Shown piece after piece: positions 8,812-18,258 of a stretch of DNA of 64,000 nt. The first letter of the stretch is position 1, and each line of letters begins with the position of its first letter. The notes beneath the pieces were generated by a model. That model saw only the letters and a list, made by a program, of their open reading frames with translations. It had not been told where the DNA came from and searched no databases. A program made the position numbers and the translations under genes. Origin of the DNA: CAYMZZ01 sp044463125 (GTDB taxonomy: Bacteria > Bacteroidota > Bacteroidia > Chitinophagales > Chitinophagaceae); NCBI GenBank assembly GCA_044463125.1, contig JBIQMS010000017.1, forward strand, positions 15,725 through 79,724, written 5' to 3'.

Positions 8812-8815
8812 CGCT

Positions 8816-10063
8816 ATGAAAGTAACCATCATCGGTGGAGGTATCGCCGGCCTCGCATCCGCCTATTACTTACGAAAACAGGGCATGGATGTAGTGGTAA
8901 TTGAAAGAAACAAGATGGAAGATGGATGTTCCTATGGAAATATGGGATACGTATCACCCTCACATTTTATCCCACTTGCCACACCGGGTATTGTAGCCCA
9001 GGGCCTGAAATGGATGCTTCGTTCATCCAGTCCTTTTTATATTAAGCCAAGGCTCAATTGGGACCTGATACAATGGGGCATGCTATTTTGGAAAAATGCC
9101 AATGCGGCGCAGGTACAGAAAAGTGTACCACATCTGAATAATCTTTTGCAACTGACACGCGAACTCGTGGCGAATGATTGGAAGAATGAATTGCCAAATT
9201 CTTTCGACCTGGTAGAGAAAGGTTGCTGGATGCTTTATAAACAGGAGAAAACCAAACAGCATGAAGCTGAACTGGCCGAGCAGGCGGAGAAATTGGGATT
9301 GAAAGCCAGAATATGTTCCCCCGCTGAGGTGCAGGAACTGGAACCGGAAATTAAAACGGATGTGGCGGGTGGCGTATTGTACTACGACGATTGTCATGTG
9401 CAACCGGCAAAACTGATGCAATCTCTTTACCAGTATTTGCAAGCGCAGGGAGTGAAGTTCTGGTTGAATACAGAAGTGCAGGATTTTGAAGTGAAGGGCA
9501 AGAGGATAGTTGCAGTACGCACAGACAAGGGCGATTTGCACAGCGACAGTTGGGTTTTGGCGAATGGTTCCTGGTTGGGAATATTGGGAAAAAAGCTGGG
9601 AACGAAGTTGCCCATGCAACCAGGCAAAGGATATTCGCTCAGTTTTGAGAATATGACCCGGAATCTGCAGCATCCTGCCATCCTGGTGGATCATCGCACC
9701 GCCACTACACCCATTGATAGGTGGTTGCGAATTGGCGGGACTATGGAGTTGAGCGGTCACAATGATCAGGTGCTTCCCAAAAGGGTGCAGGCCATAGTGG
9801 ACGCGGTGAAACTGTATTTCCCGGATATTTCCCTACCCACTGTTGATCCATCCAAAGCCTGGTTTGGTTACAGGCCCGTTACTCCCGACGGAATGCCCTA
9901 TATTGGTAAATTGGGGACCAGTGAAAATTGTTATGTTGCCGGTGGCCATGCCATGCTGGGTATCAGTGCGGCTGCTGGTACAGGGCTTTTATTGGGACAA
10001 ATCATGACCGGGCAACCCACATCCATTCCGGTGGAAGCCTTTAAGCCCGAACGTTTTCGTTAA
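8816..10063 (+). CDS. FAD-dependent D-amino-acid dehydrogenase, likely D-hydroxyproline dehydrogenase
   Basis: A DadA-type flavoprotein of 415 residues. The N-terminus has the dinucleotide-binding loop GGGIAGLAS (residues 7-15) and the acidic end of the second strand (VVIERN). SYGNMGYVSPSHF and the C-terminal FGYRPVTPDGMPYIG ... GGHAMLGIS are typical of the glycine oxidase/D-amino-acid dehydrogenase family. In this cluster it would oxidise cis-4-hydroxy-D-proline to the pyrroline carboxylate used by the DHDPS-family lyase. It lies 33 bases after the arabinofuranosidase and has its own promoter-like box. Without the context it could be assigned only as a DadA-like enzyme. Confidence 0.83.
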   Translation: MKVTIIGGGIAGLASAYYLRKQGMDVVVIERNKMEDGCSYGNMGYVSPSHFIPLATPGIVAQGLKWMLRSSSPFYIKPRLNWDLIQWGMLFWKNANAAQVQKSVPHLNNLLQLTRELVANDWKNELPNSFDLVEKGCWMLYKQEKTKQHEAELAEQAEKLGLKARICSPAEVQELEPEIKTDVAGGVLYYDDCHVQPAKLMQSLYQYLQAQGVKFWLNTEVQDFEVKGKRIVAVRTDKGDLHSDSWVLANGSWLGILGKKLGTKLPMQPGKGYSLSFENMTRNLQHPAILVDHRTATTPIDRWLRIGGTMELSGHNDQVLPKRVQAIVDAVKLYFPDISLPTVDPSKAWFGYRPVTPDGMPYIGKLGTSENCYVAGGHAMLGISAAAGTGLLLGQIMTGQPTSIPVEAFKPERFR

Positions 10064-10116
10064 AAATTTGTTGAGGACGCGGGGCTTCCAGCCAGGCTTC
10101 CTACTTTTATATTTTT

Positions 10117-11718
10117 ATGGATTGTACGGCTACACGCATTGACTATAAATCGACCGGAATATTGTCCGGGTTGGTGACGGATTATCTCCAGCAGTCGCCA
10201 CAGCTTCAGGATTTTTACACTTATATGCCCAATTGGGAAGGATTTGAGCAGGCGCTGGCAAACAGGCAAAATTTTGCTACCGATAGGAAAACACTGCAGC
10301 AGCACTTGCAGGAACAATACAAAGCCGTGGATATTTCTGCTGCGGTGAAAGAAAATATCGAAGTCCTGCTGCAGTCCAATACGTTCACCGTTGTTACAGC
10401 GCATCAGCCCAATCTGTTTACAGGACCACTTTATTTCTTATTCAAAATTCTTCATGTGATCAGGCTGGCGGAAGAAGCCGGCAAACGATATGCAGGGAAT
10501 CGCTTTGTGCCGGTGTATTATATGGGAAATGAGGATGCGGATTTCGACGAGTTGGGACATTTTTTCATGGAGGGACAAAAACACCTATGGGAAACCCGGC
10601 AAACAGGCGCGGTAGGTTATATGAAGGTAGATGATGCGCTGCTCCAATTATTGACAAGAGTAGAAGGCCAATTGGCGGTATTGCCTCACGGTTTGGAATT
10701 GTTAACGGCGATGAAGCAATTCTTCCAAAAAGGCGCCCGCATTCAGGATGCGATGCTTCGCCTCGTAAATTATTTGTTTGGCGAATATGGTTTGATCGTG
10801 ATTATACCGGATAGTCCTGCGCTGAAACGACAAATGATCCCGGTTTTTGAAAAAGAATTATTCGAAGAGGGGGCTTCCACCGTGGTGCTGGCAACAGCAA
10901 CAAAGTTGGGTGAGGCGGGCTACAAAGTGCAGGCAAATCCAAGGGAGATAAACCTGTTTTACCTGACCGAAGGCATACGCAACCGGATAGAAAAGGATGG
11001 TGATGAATTTATCGTTCACCAAACCGATCTGCGCTTTTCTGCGGAGCAGATGCGAAAAGAGTTGCAGGAACATCCGGAGCGATTTAGCCCCAATGTTATC
11101 TTGCGCGGCATTTACCAGGAACTCATTCTGCCCAATATATCATTTGTGGGCGGTGGCGGTGAAACCGCTTACTGGCTTCAATTGCGCGGGCTCTTCGATG
11201 CTTCCGGAGTTCCGTTCCCCCAACTTATTTTGCGTAATTCTTTCCTGCTCTTATCAGCCAAACAGCAGGCGGTGCTCGACAAGATCCGAATAAAGCCCGA
11301 ACAATTATTTCAGGGCCGGGAAACTTTGTTTCAGTGGATGGTAAGAAGAGAGTCGAACAACGAACTTACCCTGAATGGTAAACTGAAAAAAGCCACAGCA
11401 CTTTACAACGAAATAGTAGCGCAGGCCGCGGAAGTTGACCGTACTCTGGTTGCCCATGTGGAAGCGTTGAAAACAAGGGCCATTGAGAAACTGGAGCAGT
11501 TGGAAAAGAAAATGCTTCGAGCGGAGAAAAGAAAATTCAGCGATACACGCCGTCAGTTGGAAACGATCTATCAACAACTATTTCCGCGGGATGGATTGCA
11601 GGAGCGGGTGGAAAACTTCATGCCCTTTTATGCACGGCATGGCAGGAAATGGATTCGACAATTATACAAGGCTTCCCTGGCTATGGATCAGCAATTTACC
11701 GTTCTGCATTGCGACTAA
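10117..11718 (+). CDS. bshC: Bacillithiol biosynthesis cysteine-adding enzyme BshC
   Basis: This 533-residue protein is a full-length BshC, the enzyme that joins cysteine to glucosaminyl-malate in the last step of bacillithiol synthesis. Recognisable stretches are VVTAHQPNLFTGPLYF (about 92-107), YYMGNEDADFDELGHF and ILRGIYQELILPNISFVGGGGE, followed by the long C-terminal coiled coil rich in E/K/R (about 440-490). BshB1 (37.0 kb) and a YfiT/DinB-type protein (26.6 kb) in the same window support a bacillithiol-using cell. The stop codon overlaps that of the convergent purE: the four bases CTAA at 11715-11718 give TAA on this strand and TAG on the other. Confidence 0.9.
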   Translation: MDCTATRIDYKSTGILSGLVTDYLQQSPQLQDFYTYMPNWEGFEQALANRQNFATDRKTLQQHLQEQYKAVDISAAVKENIEVLLQSNTFTVVTAHQPNLFTGPLYFLFKILHVIRLAEEAGKRYAGNRFVPVYYMGNEDADFDELGHFFMEGQKHLWETRQTGAVGYMKVDDALLQLLTRVEGQLAVLPHGLELLTAMKQFFQKGARIQDAMLRLVNYLFGEYGLIVIIPDSPALKRQMIPVFEKELFEEGASTVVLATATKLGEAGYKVQANPREINLFYLTEGIRNRIEKDGDEFIVHQTDLRFSAEQMRKELQEHPERFSPNVILRGIYQELILPNISFVGGGGETAYWLQLRGLFDASGVPFPQLILRNSFLLLSAKQQAVLDKIRIKPEQLFQGRETLFQWMVRRESNNELTLNGKLKKATALYNEIVAQAAEVDRTLVAHVEALKTRAIEKLEQLEKKMLRAEKRKFSDTRRQLETIYQQLFPRDGLQERVENFMPFYARHGRKWIRQLYKASLAMDQQFTVLHCD

Positions 11719-12293
11719 TCGAAAGAATTGGGCACACCATTTTTTTTCATGGTCGATGCTTTGGCCAAAACTTCTTTCCGCATGCTGTCCTTATAATGGC
11801 TTAGTTTTTCAAACAGGGTCTTATCTGCGCTGCCAATGATTTGCGCGGCCAGGATGCCGGCGTTTTTGGCGGCATTGAGTGCAACAGTTGCCACCGGTAC
11901 GCCGTTGGGCATTTGCAGGATCGACAATACAGAATCCCATCCATCAATGCTGTTCGACGATTTGACGGGTACACCAATCACCGGTAATGCAGTCAACGAA
12001 GCCAGCATACCAGGCAGGTGGGCCGCTCCGCCTGCACCGGCAATGATAACGCGGATTCCACGACCTTGCGCAGTTTTGGCAAATTCCACCATCCGCTCCG
12101 GAGTACGGTGGGCGGAAACAATAGTGGCTTCGTATCCCACACCAATTTCCTGAAGGAAGTCCGCCGCCGCTTTCATCACCGGCCAATCCGAATCGGAGCC
12201 CATCACTATCGAAACAAGGGTGGCGCTTTTGTTGGATGATGCAGATGCCTGCGTCTTGTTTGTTGCTTTTTTCGTGTTGCTTGCTTTTGCCAT
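11715..12293 (-). CDS. purE: N5-carboxyaminoimidazole ribonucleotide mutase PurE
   Basis: Class I PurE of 192 residues, which rearranges N5-CAIR to CAIR in purine synthesis. GSDSDWPVM, SAHRTPERM and AGGAAHLPGM mark the substrate-binding loops and active-site histidine. About 28 residues rich in Ala, Lys, Thr and Ser precede the catalytic domain, a low-complexity extension not needed for the fold. Class I PurE works with PurK, whose gene (18.3-19.4 kb) carries an in-frame amber codon in this window; the RND efflux operon separates the two. The gene ends in a four-base overlap with bshC. Confidence 0.9.
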   Translation of the reverse strand: MAKASNTKKATNKTQASASSNKSATLVSIVMGSDSDWPVMKAAADFLQEIGVGYEATIVSAHRTPERMVEFAKTAQGRGIRVIIAGAGGAAHLPGMLASLTALPVIGVPVKSSNSIDGWDSVLSILQMPNGVPVATVALNAAKNAGILAAQIIGSADKTLFEKLSHYKDSMRKEVLAKASTMKKNGVPNSFD

Positions 12294-12398
12294 GCGGGGA
12301 AATGCCTTTTGCTTTTTGGTAGGTACAAAGGAACGTTTTTTTTGCGCTGTCAGCGTAAAAAAAACATGGAGTGCCAGGGTGCAACTATAGCGGACAGT

Positions 12399-13718
12399 CT
12401 ATTGAACCAAATCGCCTTTGATACGCAACAATTCCGTTTCAGCCAGCTTCATGGCATAGCGTGCCGCTATCAGGCGGTTATTGGCCAGCTCCAGGCTGTT
12501 TTGGGCTTCCCTTAATTGTACCAAAGTGGCGAACCCCAATTTATAGGATTGAAATACGATATCCACATTTTCCCTGGCTAACAGAATATTTTCCTCTTCC
12601 AGCGCCAGGGTTCTTTTCTGCAGATCATAATTCTTGTAGGCGATCACGGTGGCCAGGTCAATGGCCGTGCGCTGGCGCTCCAACGTTAGCTGGCGGAAAC
12701 TGAGATCCAATTCCGCCTGGCGAATCAGCCGTTTGGTATTGAAGCGGTTGAAAATTGGAATACTGGCGGTAAATCCATAGTTGAAACCCTTACCCTGGTT
12801 GAACAAAGGCTGGAATGGGTTCAGTACGGTCTTGTTATCGGTGCGGGTGAAATTGTAAGCGCTGTTGAAACTGAGTACGGGCCAGCGGTCTGCCTTGCGC
12901 TCCTTCAAGGTCAGTTCCGCGATATCTATATTCTTTCGCGCCAGCAGGAGCGATGGGTTGCTGTTTTCGATATCTTCCCGAATGTCGCCTAATACAATGC
13001 TGGTATTAAGTGGTATGGAGTCAGATACATCAAATAAGGGACCATAGCCACTGTTCATCGTCTGCAATAGTTGGTCCTTGAGTTGGTCAATTAACGTTAA
13101 TTGTGCCAGTTTGAGCGATTTCTGCGCATTCAGGTCCACCTTGCTTTGCAGCAGGTCGGGCTTGGCGCCGGTGCCGATATCCAGTTTGTATTGGGCCAGA
13201 CGCACCCGCTCTTCGTTCAGCGTAATCTGCTCTTCCACCGCTTTCAGTTGCTGCTTTTGCCGAACAATATCGTAGTAGTTATTAATGACGGTTGCGATGG
13301 TATTCACTACCTGATCCTTGACGGTAAGCGTGCCCAGTTCTACCAGCGCTTCCACACGGTCGCGGGTGGCAAACATGCGAAGCCCATCGAATAATGTCCA
13401 GCTTGCATTGAGCGACCAGTTGATATTATGAGAGCGGATATTGTTCTGCTCCCGCTTGGTACCATCGGCAAGGGTTTGCCGGCCGTCGTTGTTGTTCCAA
13501 ACAGTACCGGCTGTTCCATTCAAGGTAGGCAGGAATGCGGCATCGCGGTAGCGATAGTCAAGCGCCGCTACCAGGCTGTCATTCTTTGCCAGTTGTATAT
13601 CGAAATTGTTCTGCAGGGCGGTAGCAATGGCTTCTTCCAACGTAAGTACACGCTGACTTCTGGCAACGGATACAATCAATAGCCATACAAGACCCAGTAA
13701 TATTCCTTTCTTTGTCAT
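12399..13718 (-). CDS. TolC-family outer membrane efflux protein
   Basis: A 439-residue outer membrane efflux channel of the OEP/TolC family. A signal peptide (MTKKGILLGLVWLL ... ARSQ) is followed by two repeated halves with long amphipathic helices and heptad-like Leu/Ala/Gln patterns (for example LEEAIATALQNNFDIQLAK near 27-45). It is the last gene of the leftward adaptor-pump-channel operon; its start lies 15 bases after the pump stop. It would form the outer membrane exit of the tripartite pump. The substrate is unknown. Confidence 0.87.
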   Translation of the reverse strand: MTKKGILLGLVWLLIVSVARSQRVLTLEEAIATALQNNFDIQLAKNDSLVAALDYRYRDAAFLPTLNGTAGTVWNNNDGRQTLADGTKREQNNIRSHNINWSLNASWTLFDGLRMFATRDRVEALVELGTLTVKDQVVNTIATVINNYYDIVRQKQQLKAVEEQITLNEERVRLAQYKLDIGTGAKPDLLQSKVDLNAQKSLKLAQLTLIDQLKDQLLQTMNSGYGPLFDVSDSIPLNTSIVLGDIREDIENSNPSLLLARKNIDIAELTLKERKADRWPVLSFNSAYNFTRTDNKTVLNPFQPLFNQGKGFNYGFTASIPIFNRFNTKRLIRQAELDLSFRQLTLERQRTAIDLATVIAYKNYDLQKRTLALEEENILLARENVDIVFQSYKLGFATLVQLREAQNSLELANNRLIAARYAMKLAETELLRIKGDLVQ

Positions 13719-13733
13719 GCTCGTCTTTAAAAA

Positions 13734-16700
13734 TTAGGCTGGCTGGTTTTCCAATTCCTGCGCAGGGGCAGGGTTGTTTTCTTTTTCCGGATAAAGCTTT
13801 TCCATTTCACTTATTTTTTTCTTCCCGGAGAAGAATGTGTAAATGGCAGGCAATACAAAAAGGGTGAGCACCAGTGAAAAGAGTACCCCACCTGTAATTA
13901 CGATACCCAGCGGTATGCGGCTGGTGGCTGCCGCACCCAGCGAAAGGGCGAGGGGCAGGGCACCCAGCGACATGGCCAGGCTGGTCATAAGAATCGGTCG
14001 CAGGCGCTGTACGGAGGAATAGATGGCCGCTTCCATTTTGGGCATCCCCTTCATCCGGTTCTGGTTCGCAAATTCCACAATCAGGATTCCATTCTTGGTT
14101 ACGAGGCCTATCAACATAATCATACCAATCTGGGAGAAGATGTTGAAGGTATGTCCAAAGATGGTAAGGCAAAGCACCGCACCGGCGATGGCCAGGGGAA
14201 CGGTTACCATGATGATCAGCGGATCTACAAAACTCTCGAACTGAGCCGCCAGAATCAGGAAGATAAGACCCAGGGCCAGCAGGAAGGCGAATGCTGTATT
14301 GCTTCCACTTTCGGCATAGTCGCGCGATGAACCGGTAAGGGAAGTAACAAAGCTCTCGTCGAGTAATTCTTGGGCTATTCGTTGCATCTCCTCAACACCA
14401 TCTCCAATAGTTTTACCTGGCTGCAAACCTGCGGTAATGGTGGCTGACTTATAGCGATTGAAGTGATAAATGGTAGGTGGAGTGTTAGACTCTTCCACCG
14501 TTACCAGGTTGTCGAGACTTATCAACTCATCACGGTTATTTCTTACATAAAGGGTCTTCAGGTCATTGGGATCATCGCGGTCGCTCCGGGCCACCTGGCC
14601 AATTACCTGGTATTGTTTCCCATCCTTGGTAAAATAGCCAAGCCTTCGGTTACTATAGGCCAATTGCAGGGTTTCCGAAATGGCGCCTACGCTTACACCC
14701 AGTTCACTTGCCTTCAACCGGTCGATGATCACGCGCAATTCAGGTTTATTGAATTTCAGGTCCACATCCACCTGCTGTAATACATCACTTTGTTGAGCCT
14801 CCTCCAGAAATTTAGGCAATACAGCAGTGAGCTTGTCGAAGTTGTTGTTCTGGATAACAAAGGAAACTGGCTGTCCACCACGGCGGTTTACCTGGATGGT
14901 TTGTTCCTGAATGGCGAAAGCGCGGCCTTCATTGAAGCGGGGCAGATTGCGGTTCACCATATCCACTATTCCCTGTTGCGAACGCTCCCGGTCGTTGGGA
15001 TCGGTGAGCGTAACCCTTACAAATCCTGTATTGGCGTTACCTGAACCTGTAAAACCCGGGGAGGTAACACTCAAAACAATCGTATTTTCCGGCACAGAAT
15101 CCTGCAGGAAGTCGGTTATCCTTCCCACGAATTTATCCATGGCATCAAAACTGGTTCCCTCGGGTGCCGTTAACGACAAGCGAAACTGGCTGCGGTCTTC
15201 CATGGGCGCCAGTTCCGATTGCAGGTTTCTTCCCAAAAACCAGATGGCGGCGCCACAGGCCAGAATGATGATGAACGCAATACCGCGTATCCGCATAAAG
15301 GAAGTAAGCAAACGCTGGTAGCCATTTTCCATGCCCCTGAAGAATGGCTCCGTTTTCCGGTAAAACCAGGAATGCTGGTGCACATTTTTCTTACTCAGCT
15401 TCACGTTGAGTACGGGTGTAAGCGTAAGGGATACAAAGGCCGATATCAGCACCGCGCCGGCTACCACAATACCAAACTCACGGAACAGGCTTCCCACAAA
15501 TCCTTCAAGAAAAACGATGGGAATAAATACTACGGCGAGGGTGATGGAGGTGGCGATAACGGCAAAATAAATTTCTTTCGATCCTTCCCGGGCCGCCTGC
15601 CATTTGCCCATGCCCCTCTCCATTTTCTTGTAAATATTCTCCGTTACCACAATGCCATCATCCACCACGAGGCCCGTTGCCAGCACAATAGCGAGCAGAG
15701 AAAGTACATTGATGGTGAAACCCATCACATACATGATGAAGAAAGCCCCGATTAAACACACGGGAATATCGATCAGGGGACGAAGTGCGATCAGCCAGTC
15801 GCGGAAAAACAGGTAAATAATCAGTACCACCAGTACGATAGCGATAATCAGGGTTTCTTCCACCTCCGCTATCGAGCGCTTAATGAATTTTGTCTGATCC
15901 AGAGCGATATTGATGCTGATGTCTTCCGGAACATCTTTCTTGATTTGATCGAGACGCCGGTAGAATTCGTCCGAAATCTCTACATAGTTGCTTCCCGGTT
16001 GGGGAACCACAGCCAGGGCGATCATAGGAATGCCGCCTTCTTTCAACACCGTTTCTTCATTTTCCGGGCCCAAAACCACTTCACCAATATCGCGGATACG
16101 GATGTCGGCGCCGTTTACATTTCGCACAATTACATCACTGAACTCCTCTTCGGTATTTAATCGTCCGAATGTGCGCACAATCAACTCGGTGGTATTCCCG
16201 GAAATTTTGCCGGAGGGCAGCTCTACGTTTTCTCTTTGCAGGGCCGCCTGCACATCACCCGGGGTGAGCGCATACGCACTCAAGCGTGCAGGATCAATCC
16301 AGATGCGCATGGCATAGCGCTTCTCACCCCAAATCTGGATGCCACTCACGCCGGGAATTGTTTGCAGGCGCTCCACCAACACATTATTCGCGTACTCCGT
16401 AATCTGTAATTGATTGCGGGTATTGCTTTGTATGGTCATGGAAAGGATGGCATCGGAAGAAGCATCGGCTTTGGATACCACGGGTGGCGCTTCCAGGTCG
16501 GGAGGGAGGGAGCGCTGTGCCTGTGAAACCTTATCGCGAACGTCGTTAGCGGCAGCTTCCAGGTCTACACCCAGCTCAAATTCCACATTGATATTGCTGC
16601 TGCCATTGCTGCTGGAGGAAGTGATATTCTTAATGCCTGCAATACCATTGACGGCTTTCTCCAGGGGCTCGGTAATCTGGGTTTCTATGATTTCGGCGTT

Positions 16701-16862
16701 CGCGCCACCATAGGAGGTTCGAACACTTATATTGGGTGGATCGATAGCCGGGTAATCACGTACGCCCAAAAACTTAAATGCGATAACACCGAACACCACA
16801 ATGATGATGTTCATGACAATGGCCAGCACAGGGCGACGCAAACTCAGTTCAGATATATTCAT
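13734..16862 (-). CDS. RND-family (HAE1/AcrB-type) efflux pump
   Basis: An inner-membrane proton-driven pump of 1042 residues, the normal length for HAE-1 RND transporters. The N-terminus has the first membrane helix (MNISELSLRRPVLAIVMNII); the proton-relay pair lies in LATGLVVDDGIVVTENIY (about residues 395-412), and the C-terminal half repeats the fold with GLVTKNGILIVEFANQ. Two large periplasmic loops separate the helix groups. It pairs with the adaptor encoded upstream (48-base gap) and the TolC channel downstream. The gene is complete and undisturbed. Drugs, dyes or cell metabolites could be substrates. Confidence 0.92.
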   Translation of the reverse strand: MNISELSLRRPVLAIVMNIIIVVFGVIAFKFLGVRDYPAIDPPNISVRTSYGGANAEIIETQITEPLEKAVNGIAGIKNITSSSSNGSSNINVEFELGVDLEAAANDVRDKVSQAQRSLPPDLEAPPVVSKADASSDAILSMTIQSNTRNQLQITEYANNVLVERLQTIPGVSGIQIWGEKRYAMRIWIDPARLSAYALTPGDVQAALQRENVELPSGKISGNTTELIVRTFGRLNTEEEFSDVIVRNVNGADIRIRDIGEVVLGPENEETVLKEGGIPMIALAVVPQPGSNYVEISDEFYRRLDQIKKDVPEDISINIALDQTKFIKRSIAEVEETLIIAIVLVVLIIYLFFRDWLIALRPLIDIPVCLIGAFFIMYVMGFTINVLSLLAIVLATGLVVDDGIVVTENIYKKMERGMGKWQAAREGSKEIYFAVIATSITLAVVFIPIVFLEGFVGSLFREFGIVVAGAVLISAFVSLTLTPVLNVKLSKKNVHQHSWFYRKTEPFFRGMENGYQRLLTSFMRIRGIAFIIILACGAAIWFLGRNLQSELAPMEDRSQFRLSLTAPEGTSFDAMDKFVGRITDFLQDSVPENTIVLSVTSPGFTGSGNANTGFVRVTLTDPNDRERSQQGIVDMVNRNLPRFNEGRAFAIQEQTIQVNRRGGQPVSFVIQNNNFDKLTAVLPKFLEEAQQSDVLQQVDVDLKFNKPELRVIIDRLKASELGVSVGAISETLQLAYSNRRLGYFTKDGKQYQVIGQVARSDRDDPNDLKTLYVRNNRDELISLDNLVTVEESNTPPTIYHFNRYKSATITAGLQPGKTIGDGVEEMQRIAQELLDESFVTSLTGSSRDYAESGSNTAFAFLLALGLIFLILAAQFESFVDPLIIMVTVPLAIAGAVLCLTIFGHTFNIFSQIGMIMLIGLVTKNGILIVEFANQNRMKGMPKMEAAIYSSVQRLRPILMTSLAMSLGALPLALSLGAAATSRIPLGIVITGGVLFSLVLTLFVLPAIYTFFSGKKKISEMEKLYPEKENNPAPAQELENQPA

Positions 16863-16910
16863 TGTCTATAATTCAGAACGGCAGGGCCGGTTACAAGAGT
16901 TATTAGCGGA

Positions 16911-17963
16911 TTAGTCCACAATTCTTCCAATCGCCAAAGGCGATTCAGGCCGTGTACTTAACAGGCCGGTTACAATTACGGTATCACCTTTTTTCAATCC
17001 GTCCAGGATCTGGATTCTTGCCGAGTCGCGTACGCCGGTAGTTACATCCACAAATTTCGCGATACCCCCTTCAAATTTTATCACCTTTTTGCCGCGGGCC
17101 TGGGGCAGTACAGCCTGGGTGGGCACAAGCAGGGCATTAGGATCGGGGTCAAAGCGCAACTGAACTTTAGCGAACGCACCCGGCAAAATTTCAGCGCCGT
17201 TCGATTGCACCACGGAGCGCACCATCAGGCTGCGTGTATTCTGCGCCACGGATGATTCGGTGGCCATGATTTTTGCTGTGTGACGGGTGGGTGATCCCTG
17301 GTAGGTAAAATAGACCGTTTGACCTGCTTTGATCTGCGGACTGTATTTCTCCGGAACAGTGAAATCGAGTTTAAGTTGGCTGGTCTGGTTAATTACCGCA
17401 ATTACATCGGCTGGCGTTACGTACGCGCCAGGGCTTATATTCTTTAAGCCCAGTCTTCCGTTGAAGGGCGCACGAATTTCGGTTTTGGCAATGCTGGTCC
17501 GAATGATTTCGATATCCGCCTTAATATTATTTACATTGAGCAGGCTGGCATCATAGTCTGATTTGCTGATACCCTGTATCTCGAGTAGTTGGGAGGATCT
17601 TTTTTCATTGGTTTCCGCTATCTGCAATTGAACCTGCAGTTTTTTGAGTTGGGCCTGAAGGTCTTCATCGTACAATTTTGCCAATAAGGTTCCCTTGCTC
17701 ACATAGCGGCCCTCAGCCACATTTAACCGCACAATCCTGCCCGATACTTCGGGATGGATTTCGGTGGATTCATTGGCGATAATGGTTCCGGGTACTTCAA
17801 TATTTTCAGCAAAATTTTGCGCTTTTACAATGTAAGCATCCACTTTCATAGGGCCGGCATTGGCACGACCAGCTGCCGCCGGTTTTTTCTCCTCCTTACC
17901 CCCACAGGAAGCCAAAGCAATGAGCGCGAGGAGCAAAAACGGGAATCGTAGTTTCTGAATCAT
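16911..17963 (-). CDS. RND efflux periplasmic adaptor lipoprotein
   Basis: The ATG at 17963 opens a lipoprotein signal (MIQKLRFPFLLLALIALASC) and is preferred to a longer frame. The mature 330-residue protein has the membrane fusion protein layout: a lipoyl/barrel-sandwich half (IHPEVSGRIVRLNVAEGRYV), a helical hairpin (about 110-165), the second lipoyl half (TEIRAPFNGRLGLKNISPGAYV) and beta-barrel and membrane-proximal domains (ALLVPTQAVL). It bridges the RND pump and TolC channel encoded next in the same operon. Confidence 0.9.
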   Translation of the reverse strand: MIQKLRFPFLLLALIALASCGGKEEKKPAAAGRANAGPMKVDAYIVKAQNFAENIEVPGTIIANESTEIHPEVSGRIVRLNVAEGRYVSKGTLLAKLYDEDLQAQLKKLQVQLQIAETNEKRSSQLLEIQGISKSDYDASLLNVNNIKADIEIIRTSIAKTEIRAPFNGRLGLKNISPGAYVTPADVIAVINQTSQLKLDFTVPEKYSPQIKAGQTVYFTYQGSPTRHTAKIMATESSVAQNTRSLMVRSVVQSNGAEILPGAFAKVQLRFDPDPNALLVPTQAVLPQARGKKVIKFEGGIAKFVDVTTGVRDSARIQILDGLKKGDTVIVTGLLSTRPESPLAIGRIVD

Positions 17964-18008
17964 CTGTTTCTTATTGGTGGTTCTGTATCGGAATTGCTGC
18001 GAAGAACG

Positions 18009-18016
18009 CAAAGTTA
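18009..18016 (-). promoter_or_regulatory. TAnnTTTG promoter box of the efflux operon
   Basis: TAACTTTG on the minus strand lies about 45 bases upstream of the adaptor start, giving a plausible leader of about 40 bases for the three-gene efflux transcript. A -33 element was not identified. Confidence 0.4.
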
Positions 18017-18123
18017 GGAACTGGAAGGCAAAGGCAGCTATTGGACGCCAGGACTTTAACATCCATGCGCGCCGAAAGTTTGGAGGGATGAGTGGTGTAT
18101 TGGAAGGATGAGCGGCGTAACGG

Positions 18124-18258
18124 CGTAATACGTTGTACGTAATACGTTGTACGTTTTTTTGTTTAAGGTTTAGAGTTTAAAGTTTAAACATTAAACATTA
18201 AACCTTAAACCCTAAATTTACGTACTACGTATTACGTATTACGTATAACGTATTACGA
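18124..18258. repeat. A-B-loop-B'-A' nested palindromic repeat
   Basis: A units (18124-18155), B units (18161-18188), B' (18190-18218) and A' (18219-18258) follow in order, so the whole element can fold into one long imperfect hairpin with A outside and B inside. The A' end supplies the stop codon of purK (18253-18255). Confidence 0.8.
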
